From Karstenula rhodostoma CBS 690.94 (Eukaryota; Ascomycota; Dothideomycetes; Pleosporales; Didymosphaeriaceae), in assembly GCA_010093485.1 (NCBI GenBank), contig MU001507.1:508844-572843 (forward strand): 64,000 nucleotides of DNA, in the 5' to 3' direction. The translations under genes and the position numbers were made by a program. The notes below the pieces were generated by a model. It made no database searches, was not told where the DNA came from, and saw only the letters and a program-made list of their open reading frames with translations. Shown one piece after another: positions 22,588 through 32,503 of this stretch (its first letter is position 1; each line of letters starts with the position of its first letter).

Positions 22588-23751
22588 ATGCTCAAGACAC
22601 GTGCCCCCATCATCCGTCGCTCATCAGCCGTAGCCTCGAGCACTGCCAGCTCTTGCAAGTCTTCATCAGCTACATCACTCAACTCTGCGAGGACGCTCCC
22701 GCTAGCACCAAAACTGTGCCAGGACCGTCCGCTGAAAGCTAAGCTGATCAAAGATAATGCACCAATTGTCTCTGTTCCAGGCACTGCTTCGAACGAAGAG
22801 AAGACCAAAAACAAAGACAGAAAGCGCAAGGCCGCTACGCTTGAGGTTGTTTCCGAAGAACATATTCCAGCGGTAAATACAGCCAAAACATCGTCCAAGT
22901 CCATCGACCCAATAACAGAGCTCTTATTTCCTTCGGTGCCAGCCTCCGAAGTCAAGGACTCTGCCACCAGCCCGAAGAAAGTAGCCTCCGATGGAGCGAC
23001 CCCCGATTCCCCTTCGAAGAGGGTCGCCCGCCAAAAAAAGCCCGCTGTGGACCCCTTCCGAAACGACATCCGTATGGGCACCAGCGGCAAGATGGCCGCG
23101 GGCTCTGGAACGCGTTCCATCCATAAGCCCACCCCAGCCAAGGCCGCAAAGCCCGCTCCCACCAATCTCCCTCCAAAGACAGCAAGCTTGACTCCCGAGG
23201 TGAAGGTCGCGCTCACCAATCCCCTTCGAAGGAAGTCCACCCCCGCCCCCGACGGAAACGCCGCTTCAACTGCCCTCAAGAAGCTCAAAGCTTACAGCAT
23301 CGCCGCTGCCTACAGCAAACAATCTTCCACTATCCTGACCGATCTCAACCCCCATAAAATCCCCGGCATGGTCAATAAGCTCGTGGCGGCAGACAAGAGC
23401 ATCGCGAAGCCGCGCGGGGCTGCCGCCAAAGCAGCGACGGTGTGGAAGCCGAAGCCGCGCGACGAGGCGTATGGCGGGAGGACGATTCCGGCTTCGAAGA
23501 CGGCGGGGCTGTCTAAGGGATCGAAGAAGTTGTTGAAGAGTATGGGGGAGAATACCCTTGCGACTAAACCGCCAGCCGTGAACAAGAATAATCTGGGCAA
23601 GATTCTTGACAAGGGCGAGAATCAGCCAGGCATGCGGTCGATGATTTCGGCAGCATCTCACCATCCGGCGATGGCGGCTAAGCGCAAGAGGGAGAATGAG
23701 GAAGTGGGTATTGAGGGGGCAACAAAGTCTGCAAAACGCGTGAGGATGTAG
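22588..23751 (+). CDS. Lysine-rich disordered protein related to the 18.6 kb gene
   Basis: A single exon of 387 residues from MLKTRAPIIRRSSAVAS. It is Ser/Ala/Lys/Pro-rich with several basic clusters (KKNKDRKRKAAT-like in the N-terminal third, KRKREN and AKRVRM at the end), suggesting a nuclear location. A central block (KKLKAYSIAAAYSKQSS and TDLNPHKIPGMVNKLVAADK) looks more ordered. The tail contains NKNNLGKILDKGENQPGMRS, which matches NKNLAKVLDKAKGGNLPGKR in the protein encoded at 18634-19557, so I treat them as paralogues. No catalytic domain is visible. The two genes lie 3 kb apart on opposite strands with the FKBP gene and the foldback element between them. Confidence 0.7.
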   Translation: MLKTRAPIIRRSSAVASSTASSCKSSSATSLNSARTLPLAPKLCQDRPLKAKLIKDNAPIVSVPGTASNEEKTKNKDRKRKAATLEVVSEEHIPAVNTAKTSSKSIDPITELLFPSVPASEVKDSATSPKKVASDGATPDSPSKRVARQKKPAVDPFRNDIRMGTSGKMAAGSGTRSIHKPTPAKAAKPAPTNLPPKTASLTPEVKVALTNPLRRKSTPAPDGNAASTALKKLKAYSIAAAYSKQSSTILTDLNPHKIPGMVNKLVAADKSIAKPRGAAAKAATVWKPKPRDEAYGGRTIPASKTAGLSKGSKKLLKSMGENTLATKPPAVNKNNLGKILDKGENQPGMRSMISAASHHPAMAAKRKRENEEVGIEGATKSAKRVRM

Positions 23752-24090
23752 TGATACTTGCTCGTCTGGTTTGAGACTTGCGTTCTAGCATCTTCTAGCT
23801 TGAGGCTGGTTCTTTTTTGCATGGTGATGATTTTATTAGAGACCATATTTTTTATCTGGGTATATCGAACTCGTGGTAGTACATATCGTCTTGAGGTCCT
23901 TCTCCGCATCCTATCCAGGCTCATTTGCTATGCGTGCAGCATGTCACTCGAGCATCACCGCAGTCTCCGAGCATACTGTGTGATTCAAAGATCTATATGC
24001 GGCTAGCAATGTCTCCCAGATGGTGCAGCACACTGGAATGACATTCCAGATGAACGGCGTAAGCTTTAGCCAAGACATGATTGTGGCAGT

Positions 24091-24288
24091 ATGGTTATAC
24101 GCCACCAGATTGCCTTTGATGATTCCGACTCGGCCGGTGACGAAGCTTTCATGTCCGACGTCCCATCGTTCCTCTCCTCGCTGGGAGAAAACGATTCCAC
24201 AGCTGTCCCCACCTCTTTCGTGAAAGAGACCAAAAAGCCGCTACCGAAGAAACGCACGCCGAAGGAAATGACGCTTACTGGAACATAA
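24091..24288 (+). CDS. Possible small or truncated ORF abutting a repeat
   Basis: 65 codons. The internal part has plausible coding composition (DDSDSAGDEAFMSDVPSFLS, KKPLPKKRTPKEM). Its TAA stop at 24286-24288 lies immediately before the family 1 repeat at 24290. It may be the remnant of a gene interrupted by the repeat, or chance. No family is recognised. Confidence 0.25.
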   Translation: MVIRHQIAFDDSDSAGDEAFMSDVPSFLSSLGENDSTAVPTSFVKETKKPLPKKRTPKEMTLTGT

Positions 24289-24289
24289 G

Positions 24290-24470
24290 TAGGAGTTTGT
24301 TGGGCTTGGTAACCAGGAAAGCCGGCCCGTAGAGGGGCGGCGCGATACTTCTAAACTTTGGTTTTAGTAGCGATCGCGACGGCGCGTTCAAGTAATTATA
24401 TTAAATAGTAACTAGACGCTCGCGATCTGGTTGTTGGGCCGGCGCAGCGCATACACGAGTATTTATTGCA
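24290..24470 (+). repeat. Dispersed repeat family 1, copy C (longest copy)
   Basis: Opens TAGGAGTTTGTTGGGCTTGG, with GGTAACCAGG, GCCGGCCCGTAGAGGGGCGG and an internal GTAGCGATCGCGACGGCG. It closes with CTGGTTGTTGGGCCGGCGCA and ACACGAGTATTTATTGCA. Both ends are shared with copy B, which defines a unit of about 180 bp. Confidence 0.65.
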
Positions 24471-24543
24471 GAGAGCTTTTCGCGGTCCCTTCTCTCCCCA
24501 GACACCACAAACCGATCGAACATTCTCCACAAACGACTTCAAC

Positions 24544-24783
24544 ATGGCAGCCACGGCAGCCACCCAAACTCTGCCTGGCACAAAAGAAAATCGAAAACTC
24601 GTGCCGGGCCAAAAAGGCGTCGCAGTCGTCACCACGAACGACAGATATTTCGCCAAGAACATGTCTGCTGCCAACTTCATGGATCTATTGCCGAAAAGAC
24701 CGCAGATGCTAAGCCAAATGCTTGGTCCCTGTCACCATGCACTTCATTCCTTCGCGCTTGCCACTTTGCCATTTGATGGTTGA
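24544..24783 (+). CDS. Possible small ORF
   Basis: A 79-codon frame beginning MAATAATQTLPGTKENRK with fair composition (VVTTNDRYFAKNMSAANFMD). The end (HHALHSFALATLPFDG) looks random, so if real the gene is probably spliced or broken. It lies just after the family 1 repeat. No family is recognised. Confidence 0.25.
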   Translation: MAATAATQTLPGTKENRKLVPGQKGVAVVTTNDRYFAKNMSAANFMDLLPKRPQMLSQMLGPCHHALHSFALATLPFDG

Positions 24784-24917
24784 TCCTATCGAAGGATTCT
24801 AGTTGGCATGTGGTTACGATTATCACGGAGAACACATGGATCCTGTTGGAATGAGTTCCGGTACAGGTGCTGAGAGTATTGCACAAGCGTGCACTAATTA
24901 GATGCGAATTCACGATG

Positions 24918-25637
24918 TCAATATTGAAAAGCCTGGCCACGTCCCTTAAATATGGGTAAATAGATATGTATTTCGAGTTGTGCAACTGGAGGATTGGCTC
25001 TGATGTTGGTGTCGGATACTACACGGTCAATATCCGCGAGGGTAAGACGGACTGGTGATGTGTCTGTCTGCGGTAGATAGCCTATTAGGCCGCTAGTGTA
25101 GTGATAACCAATACTGTCTTTCAACCCTGGAAGCTCTTTAAAGTCTTTATCTTGTCCTCGTATCACATTAAAAAACAAACCATTGGCGTAGTATATCTTA
25201 TCGTTCGCGTCTATCTCGTAAGCATATTCCGCTGCCAACTCAACAACTCGAATGACTCCTAGAAATACGCGCCACCGGAACCAAAGTTCAGCATCGCGCC
25301 GCTCCTCTACAGAGCCGGCTCCCCGGGTAACTAAGCCCAACAAACCCCGCAAGGAAATTTCAATCGGGCAGAGGCCACTTTTCTCGTTGAGTTGGCATTT
25401 TTGGCACTGGCCTTGCAGCGAATAAGTGGATCGAGTAGATCTGTAGTATATGCCACGTTTCATAGTCCATCTGGTGCCCTTGGCGGAAATATCTGACTTG
25501 TACTTGCGATAGGTGAGAATTCGGTTTTGCTGAATAACGAGCCCAAAGTCATACGGGCTGTCTAGCCAGGGAACGGGTGAGAAGGGTGGATTTAGAGGGG
25601 TGAATGGGGTAACGATAGAGGGGGAAGGATAAATTTG
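24918..25637 (-). pseudogene. Open frame containing a repeat insertion, possible gene relic
   Basis: The frame is open for about 239 codons from 25637. The only good ATG is at 25463, leaving 181 residues. Sequence on both sides of the repeat has plausible coding character: SPYDFGLVIQQNRILTYRKY and CQKCQLNEKSGLCPIEISLR before it, EIDANDKIYYANGLFFNVI and LPGLKDSIGYHYTSGLIGYL after it. Between them lies family 1 copy D, translated as RGLLGLVTRGAGSVEERR. I do not recognise a family. Either a gene was invaded by the repeat without losing frame, or the whole frame is accidental. Confidence 0.35.
25270..25350 (-). repeat. Dispersed repeat family 1, copy D
   Basis: Read on the minus strand it gives TTTGTTGGGCTTAGTTACCC, GGGGAGCCGGCTCTGTAGAGG and AGCGGCGCGATGCTGAACTTTGG. 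It lies inside the open frame at 24918-25637. Confidence 0.65.
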
Positions 25638-26371
25638 CTACTATTTAGAGGATGAGATATGTGGGTGTAGTGTTCAGTTGCGTGATGCTTATAATTGAAC
25701 GGCCTCTCACTAGAGAGGTTACCATAGGATGCCTACAGGAGTGCAAGAGGGCGCAGGTCCTGAGTAGTGAGACTCTTCCATGGCAGAATTGCGCTTGGAC
25801 CCTGGGAGTAAGATGGAAGGAAATCCCATTTGGGCATGCATTTGGGCATGCGTTTGTCAATTCAAATGAACACGACCGTCTTAAACAACAAACGAGTTCG
25901 TCACATGATGTTATATAGGGGACCATCTGGAGGGAAATAATGACAAAAACATCGAGTTATCAGGTGTAGGTACAAATGAATTATGGTCATCTTTTAGAAA
26001 TGAGAATAAATGCATTCATCCGCTCATGTCCTATGCGACATAATCATTAGGGGTATGCTGTGTATGTATCACGCTCCGCGCAATCCGATTCCATGCAACA
26101 TGCCATTTTGATCCAACAAGCACCATTCGCAATGCAGAGAAGCCGCTGTTCCAAAAAAAAGGGGGGGGGACAACGGAACAGGAAGAAGGGAAAGGCATGT
26201 CCAATGCCGGTCTTAACTCGTATACAAAAGAGAGGACAGAATCGTGATGTACGGTCGTGACGTTAGACAAACAATCGGTGGAAAGAACCAACAATCCGAG
26301 TTGTCCAACCGTATACCCAATCGTCATGGCATCCAAGCCTTTCGAAAAAGCGGCGACGAAAACGTCCGCAT
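25638..26371. other. Intergenic, no gene seen
   Basis: About 730 bp with no supported feature, including an A-run followed by a G-run near 26154-26169. It probably contains the 3' UTR of the large coiled-coil gene. Confidence 0.4.
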
Positions 26372-29300
26372 CTAGCCGGCAATAGGCTCAGGAGCGGCCT
26401 CGTCGAAGTCGACCTCCTCGTTCTCAATGTCGCTGTCAGCACCGAATCCAGAGTCGCGCCACTTGCGCTCCTTGACGATCTTGCCAGCGCGGCTCTTCTT
26501 GCCGATCTTGACGCGCTCGCTGACCTTGGTCACCTTGCCATTGGTGACCTTGTTGAGATTGGTGTTTTGCCTCTTTATCACTACGCCCTTGACTTGCAGA
26601 TCCCGGACGGCACCGAGTGTCTCTGCGTTGCGCTTCTTGAGCGCAGCGGCGAGGTCTTCGTTTTGTTGTTGGGCCAGGCGCTGCGTTTCGAGCAGAGCGT
26701 CGATGGTCTGGCGGGAGTCGACCTCCTGCTGTGCAAAGGTCTCCTTCAGAGCCTCGATTTGCTGCTCTTTCTCGACGATCGTCTCGACGCGGGTGTCGGC
26801 CAACACGTGCAACTCCTGGACCTCGGCTTCCTTCTCGCGGATGGTGGCTTCGTGGTCCAGTATTTGCTGAGCGACTGCCGCCTCTAGATCGCGCACTCGC
26901 GCTTCCAGGGTTCGGATCTTGTCCTCCATCGTCTGTTGGCCCCGGATCCACTTCTCCTGTAGCCGGGTGAAGTGGAACTGCTCGGTGGAAAAGGTGTCGA
27001 TAGACTGCCGATGCTCATCCTCCAGCTGAGCATGAGCGCCCTGAAGCTCTGCATATTCCTGGTTTCGCTGGGCCAACTCTTGCTCCTTCTGAGCTAGCTC
27101 CTCGCGCAGGTCGCGCTCAGTATCAGCAGCAGTGGCTGTGATGCGCTGGATATCACCCTTGAGCGCATTAACCTCGTTGGTCAAGTCGGTGATGTTGGCT
27201 TGTAGCGATGCAATGGTGCTGTTGGAGCTATTCTCCAAAGCAGCGAATTGCTGCTTCAGATCATTAAGCTGTAAGTCCAAATCCGCGATAATCTCGTCCC
27301 GCTTTTGTTCGGTATCGGCAAGCTCCTGGGCCAGTCCAATGAGCTTTTCTTCCTGAGACGCAATATTTGCCTCCAACTGCGTGATTTGTAGGTCCCGGTC
27401 GGCCAGGCTCTGCTCGACATCTTGGCGAGCTTGAGTCTCGAAGGCAAGTGAATTATTAAGGGCGTCTTCACGCTCACGGGCGTCTTCCTCCAGGCTCTTC
27501 ACTGCTTCCTCTCGCTCCATTTGGACCTGGAAAAGCTTGGACCGAAGACCTTGAGACTCCAAGCCCTCTGCGCTGAGGCGCTCCTTTAGATCATCAATCT
27601 CGGCGTTAGCGTCATCTAGCATGGCCTCGGTCTGCTCCCGCTGGGTGCGCTCAGCCTCCAGGTTCGCGCGAGTCTCGGAGAGCTCGATTGTCAGCTGCTC
27701 TAGCTTCTCTTCCAGATTTTCGAGCTGGTTCTGTTGAGCGTACGCACGATCTTGCTCATCCTGGAGAAGAGCCTTGGTCTCGTCGTGCTCTTCATTTGTC
27801 GTGGCGAGGTGGTTGCGAAGCTGCTCGACATCGTCCATCAAGTCAGCCACTTGCTGCTCGATGCCCTTGACATGCTCCTCGAGTTCCTGAATGTACTCAG
27901 ACCTCTGCTCGGCCTGGCCTTGTGCTTGTAGGCGGAGCTCATTCTCGTCCCGGAACTGCGTCTGTAGGCCCAATACTTCAGCGGCATGGTTCTGCTGCAG
28001 CTCGGCGAGTGTGCTCTGGTACGTTGCCTCGGTGCGCGTGGCTGTTTCGTTGACGTTGTTGAGGTCGACGCGGTACTTCTCAAGCGAATCGCGGAGGCGA
28101 GTGAGGGCTGTCTCTCTATCCTCGATTTCCACCTTTAAGCCGTGAATTTTGGTGTCCTTGGCTTTCAGCTCCGCATCTTGTTGGTTGGTGAGCGCATCCA
28201 AAGTGGTCACACGCTCCTCCAGGTTCGCAATATCTGCGCGCAGGTCCTCGTTGCCCTGCTGCAAGTCGGCGATCTTGTCGTCTAAGAGGTCGTTGCGGGC
28301 TTCAGAGCGTTCCAAGAGACCAAGAGCATTTTCAAACTGGGCTCGCATGACGCGAGCCTCTTTGTAATGAGTTTCGGCGACAGCCGTCTTCTCTTTCAGT
28401 TCGGCCATGACATCCTCCAGCATTGTGGGTAGCTTCCGGAGGAACTCGCCATTGTGTAGTCCTAGAGAGCAACCCGGCAGAAGGTTTTCCATCTCCTCGC
28501 GAATATCTTGGAGGACACGTCGCATCGAGTTGAGAATGGCGTCTGTCGACGCGCCCGGAGGAAGGATGTTGAGATTCTGGAGCTCAATGGAGACGATGCG
28601 TAGAGCGCCCTGGGACGTGGCCACCTGCTCGATAAGTCGATCAATCTCCGATTCGTACCGCTTGACGGCCCTGTCAGAGATTTTATCTGGGAGTGAGGTC
28701 GGATCAGCTTGTGAAGCTTCGGCCAAAGAGTCCTGGCTAGTGTGGGTGATTGTCTTCAAGGTATCGACGGTGACCTGGCTAGAAAGTGCCATCACGCGCT
28801 CAGCGTAGGGGCCGTTGGGAAGGCCCTCGGGGTCCTCCATGTCGGGGCCGTCGGGGTCGTTGGGATCAATGGCCAGGAGCGGCTCATCATCGTCGTCGTC
28901 GAAAGCGCCGTCCATCATGTCGAATGCACTCGTCTCGCGTGAGTCGCCGCGATAGACGGACGACGCCCGCAATTCCTCGATCTCTTCTCGGGCGCGGGTG
29001 AGCTGATCACGCAGGTCGTCCGTCTCGCCGTCGGTCAAGTTGATCTCACCCAAGCGACGCGCCTCGATCTGGTATTCTAGGTCCTTGATCTGCTCGTTCT
29101 TCTCTTTGAGCTGGTTGCTGAGCTCGATGTAGGCCTTTCGCAGCCGCTGATCCTCCTTCTGGTGGCTCTCGAGGTCGTTGTACTCCTCGGCAAGGTGGTT
29201 GCGCTTGAGCCTACGGCGGGTGCGGCTGTCGATGGTGGCCTTGAAGGGCGCAAACTGGATCTGGCTGCCACTGGCCTCGTCAATGGGCTCGATGCGGATC

Positions 29301-29767
29301 TGGGCGGGCATCGACATGCGAGCACGGCGGGCGGCATTGGTGGGTCGGCCACGGGGCGCCCCAATGCGACGAAGATGTGGCGTGAGGCCAGGCAGGGGCT
29401 GGGTCGACGCCGACGGGGTCAGCTGCAAATCGTCCTCATCCTCGTCGTCCTCATCATCGGCAAAGGCGACCACGGGCTCTGAGTTGCGGCGGGTGTGGCG
29501 GGTGATGGTCTTGCGGACTGTGACGGTGGGTGTCTGTGACTGTCGGGTGACTGACTCCTCGAGCTCGCGGGCTAGCTGGTCGTGGTCATCGGATGCCACC
29601 CGCACGCGTTTCGGCGCGGGTGTCGATTGTTCGGAGGGCGAGGCCGCGCGCTTGCTGGTCTGCGAGGGGTCGGCGGACGGGGTGCTCTTGCGGGCCTTGC
29701 GGCGACGGGGAGCGTCGCCTGGGCCTTCGGGATGGTGGTCCGACGCGAGGCCGCTGGGGCGAGCCAT
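26372..29767 (-). CDS. Giant coiled-coil protein
   Basis: A single-exon gene of 1131 residues from the ATG at 29767 (MARPSGLASDHHPEGPG). An upstream in-frame extension is open but Cys/Pro/His-rich and is treated as leader. Residues 1-190 are basic and disordered (APRRRKARKSTPSAD, APKRVRVASDDHDQLAR). A short conserved-looking block (RTRRRLKRNHLAEEYNDLES) starts a heptad-rich coiled coil that runs almost to residue 1060 with few breaks. One break is an acidic Asp-run near residue 285. The tail is basic then acidic (KKSRAGKIVKERKWRDSGFG). This resembles structural proteins of the spindle pole, nuclear pore basket or septal apparatus, but nothing specific identifies which. Confidence 0.8.
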   Translation of the reverse strand: MARPSGLASDHHPEGPGDAPRRRKARKSTPSADPSQTSKRAASPSEQSTPAPKRVRVASDDHDQLARELEESVTRQSQTPTVTVRKTITRHTRRNSEPVVAFADDEDDEDEDDLQLTPSASTQPLPGLTPHLRRIGAPRGRPTNAARRARMSMPAQIRIEPIDEASGSQIQFAPFKATIDSRTRRRLKRNHLAEEYNDLESHQKEDQRLRKAYIELSNQLKEKNEQIKDLEYQIEARRLGEINLTDGETDDLRDQLTRAREEIEELRASSVYRGDSRETSAFDMMDGAFDDDDDEPLLAIDPNDPDGPDMEDPEGLPNGPYAERVMALSSQVTVDTLKTITHTSQDSLAEASQADPTSLPDKISDRAVKRYESEIDRLIEQVATSQGALRIVSIELQNLNILPPGASTDAILNSMRRVLQDIREEMENLLPGCSLGLHNGEFLRKLPTMLEDVMAELKEKTAVAETHYKEARVMRAQFENALGLLERSEARNDLLDDKIADLQQGNEDLRADIANLEERVTTLDALTNQQDAELKAKDTKIHGLKVEIEDRETALTRLRDSLEKYRVDLNNVNETATRTEATYQSTLAELQQNHAAEVLGLQTQFRDENELRLQAQGQAEQRSEYIQELEEHVKGIEQQVADLMDDVEQLRNHLATTNEEHDETKALLQDEQDRAYAQQNQLENLEEKLEQLTIELSETRANLEAERTQREQTEAMLDDANAEIDDLKERLSAEGLESQGLRSKLFQVQMEREEAVKSLEEDAREREDALNNSLAFETQARQDVEQSLADRDLQITQLEANIASQEEKLIGLAQELADTEQKRDEIIADLDLQLNDLKQQFAALENSSNSTIASLQANITDLTNEVNALKGDIQRITATAADTERDLREELAQKEQELAQRNQEYAELQGAHAQLEDEHRQSIDTFSTEQFHFTRLQEKWIRGQQTMEDKIRTLEARVRDLEAAVAQQILDHEATIREKEAEVQELHVLADTRVETIVEKEQQIEALKETFAQQEVDSRQTIDALLETQRLAQQQNEDLAAALKKRNAETLGAVRDLQVKGVVIKRQNTNLNKVTNGKVTKVSERVKIGKKSRAGKIVKERKWRDSGFGADSDIENEEVDFDEAAPEPIAG

Positions 29768-30524
29768 GGCGACGGAGATGTGTGGGTTAGTCGCGGTGGA
29801 GTGTGATACACAGTATACTGCGTGCTGCAGGTGGTCCAAAAAAAAGCTAGCCAACTGTGACGGGTCGCTGTGTCGAAAGAATTTGTTAGGCAGGCAGGGT
29901 GAGGACTTTTGCAGCGAACCGAACAAGGGTGGGTATTTTTGTACAGCTGGCGACGGGATGAGGCAGCAGTGTGGGCGGGATGGCGGGCGGGCGTGCAATT
30001 GCTGGTGGCTGGGAGCCCGTCCGTTTTATGTAACGCTAGAGCTACGTCAACGGCAACCGTCAGCACGCACGCGCCAATCAAGAAAGGTCACGGCCCATGA
30101 CGTTCACGCGTCGCACCTTCTCCACGCGTTTTTGGCCTCCGCGCTGCCTCTCCGCACCCTACGCGCATCGTCATGGCCCTGCCGATCGCCCTGGAACCAG
30201 CCTGCAGAGTTTCCTGAGGCTGGATAGACACGCCTGGGCTCTGAACGTCACTCTGAAATTGGGCGGCCTATAGCGTCGACGCGTCGAGTTTGGGCCACCT
30301 CTCATCTCGCCCGCAGAGGCCAGGGTCTCATGGCCCGTTTCTTGTGCTCGACCCGGGCATACCTCCGACGGGCATTTGCTCCAGTCTCACAAAAGGGGTT
30401 GCTCCTTCACATTCATCACGCCGCTGTCTCTCCAACTGTCTTGGTCGTGAGAAGGAACTTTCTTTTCGTATGGGTGGCCACCACGTCAGTGTTTCACACC
30501 GCTACACGGTGCACAGACAACACC
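29768..30524. other. Intergenic between coiled-coil and FAD-oxidoreductase genes
   Basis: Promoter and leader of the coiled-coil gene plus the 3' flank of the oxidoreductase gene. No additional gene supported. Confidence 0.45.
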
Positions 30525-32087
30525 CTACTTCTTCAGCAAAAAGTCGCTCTCTACAACCAGCCCTTTGGTCGCGCTGGCCACCCCGTAGAGGCCACCAAAT
30601 GGCCATGTTCCCCAAAAACTCCGACTCGTCCATTCGCCCCATGTCTCTTGCTGGCGAACGCTGTGGGGTCCGGCGACACCCTGGAGATCGACCTTCACTT
30701 TGTCGTATATGCTGGGCAGTGACCCCGCGTGGTACTTTCGCCTCAGGCCCGTGTATTTCTGCTCGTCGTAGATCCGCCAGAATTCATCTTCGGTGTAATA
30801 GGCATGCGCGTACAGGCATTTGATTCCACCAAGCTCGGCTACCTTGGCTTCGAATTCGCGGTTGAGCGCAACAAACCTCCGAGAATCCTTGGGTCCCATG
30901 CCCCATATGCCAACATCCAGCACCGTCTTGTCAGGGCCCACATTGGCCATGGAGAAGCTGCACTCGTCACGTGGAGGCGGCTTCACAGGGCATAGCCATA
31001 GTGGCCAAAACCCTGTCTTTTCATCGGTCCACTTGATGAACGCTTCTGCGCTTTCGTACGGGACACCCAAATCCTGGATGATTGCTTGCGAGGATATACC
31101 CGAGCGGTGCAGCGCATGGATCATGGTTCTGCTATACATGTAAGGGTCAAGCAGCCGCCGTGTTAAGTTTGAAAACGGCATGCAGAAATACTTGAAAGCA
31201 ATTCCGCCGCCCCAAAACACTCCGCGATCGTATCGGAAGAAGTACGACTTGATCGGGACGCTTTGTTTGTAAGATTTTTCGCCGTTTTCGATGCGCTTGA
31301 GGATCTGTTCAGCGTCTAGATAGAACCAAGGGTCTGAGGGTTTATCGAACGATTGAACACAATCTGCAAAGGGTGAGTACGCAATCATAATTCGTAGTCA
31401 GTACTTACCTTGAATGGGCTCGGCCTGTAGCTTCCCAATCATGATCACGCCGTTCTTCATCGAGTACAGGATGCCATCGATATAGTCGACGCTAGAATCT
31501 TGTTCGGCCTCTTGAAGCACAGCGACAGCCTCTTTCACGCTCCCAACTGCCCTATACTCCAACTCGACATACGGTTGCGCGTCAATGAGCTCCATCTCCA
31601 GCAGTGTAACAACTCCCAAAGTGCCACAACTGCCGGCACATGCAAAGAAAAGGTCGCGATGGGGGTCTTCGCGGTCGCCTGTGGCCCACACAATCTCTCC
31701 ATTGCCCAACACCACCTCAATGCCTCGCATAGACCTGTCAAATAGGCCAAACCGAAATGAGCTCGATTCTCCCGAGGTTCCCGCAAATCCGCCTCCAACA
31801 GTAATGTTAGGAAGCTCCATCACAACCTTCGGCAGCAGACCCTCGCGCAAAGTCGCGTCTACTAACGCATCCATCGACACGTTCGGCTCGACCAACACAG
31901 TCTTCTCTTGCTTGTTGAATCGTATAACATGATTGAGCCTGCTCGTATCTATGATCTGGTCTCTTTGCCGCACGGATTCCCGCGTCGAGAGCGTGCTACC
32001 GTGGTAGATGCGAAACGGTGTTGAAGACCGTTGGAAGGCTTGAACCCGCTCTGCAATCCGCGATACCTCCTCTTTGTGCGCCTCCAT
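30525..32087 (-). CDS. DHCR24-like FAD-linked oxidoreductase (copy 1)
   Basis: Exons 32087-31409 and 31363-30525 (phase 1; 45-bp intron), 505 residues. The N-terminal FAD-binding (PCMH-type) domain shows KTVLVEPNVSMDALVDATL, the glycine motif NITVGGGFAGTSGESSSF and SCGTLGVVTLLEMELI. The C-terminal half has FFRYDRGVFWGG, PLWLCPVKPP and YYTEDEFWRIYDEQKY. This layout matches the Delta(24)-sterol reductase (DHCR24/Diminuto) family, which reduces side-chain double bonds of sterols or related terpenoids. The start at MEAHKEEVSRI aligns with the neighbouring paralogue, so an upstream in-frame non-ATG extension is ignored. No N-terminal membrane anchor is present, unlike animal DHCR24. The substrate is unknown. 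Confidence 0.85.
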
Positions 32088-32503
32088 TGCCACTGATAGC
32101 CCGAATGAAAAGTAATAGCAAAGTTCCAACAATAATAGGCAAGATGTCTATGCAACGGTGCGACACAAAGGGGGAGATAGCTGTTACTGCACGCCACTCC
32201 TGGTGGATGACGATAGCTACGTAAGCGCACCGCTTACGCCTCGCACCTGCCGCCTGATCCCGCTGAGCCTCACGGATGCATCTTTATTTATGTTTTAGGC
32301 CGTTCCCGGAAGTCACGGAACGGGCTCCACATGCTAAGACACCGGCTTGGAGATTCGTAGGCTCGCTTAGCCGAGTACTCGTCAAGTGGTGCTAGGTATA
32401 CGTCTCGACGTTCGGCCCTGCATACCTACTCCTACAGCCCTACACTCGCGATGCTTATACCACATCAATAGAACAGGATCCACTGCGACAGGAACAACTA
32501 GAG
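32088..32503. promoter_or_regulatory. Shared divergent promoter region of two paralogous oxidoreductases
   Basis: 416 bp separates the ATGs of the two DHCR24-like genes, transcribed away from each other. No specific operator is recognised. The arrangement allows co-regulation. Confidence 0.5.

Larger units (their letters stand above)
23752..24917. other. Repeat-bearing region with doubtful small ORFs
   Basis: No firmly supported gene. It holds two small open frames (24091-24288 and 24544-24783) on either side of the longest family 1 repeat, all listed separately. Confidence 0.4.

Noticed and set aside
26154..26169. Homopolymer A-run followed by G-run
   Set aside because: Short simple sequence in a spacer with no associated structure.
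29768..29998. 77-residue N-terminal extension of the coiled-coil protein
   Set aside because: Open frame but Cys/Pro/His-rich without conserved character; the ATG at 29767 begins plausible protein sequence.
29178..30227. 349-codon plus-strand frame
   Set aside because: Antisense to the basic N-terminal region of the coiled-coil gene and continuing into its leader; composition mirrors the sense strand.
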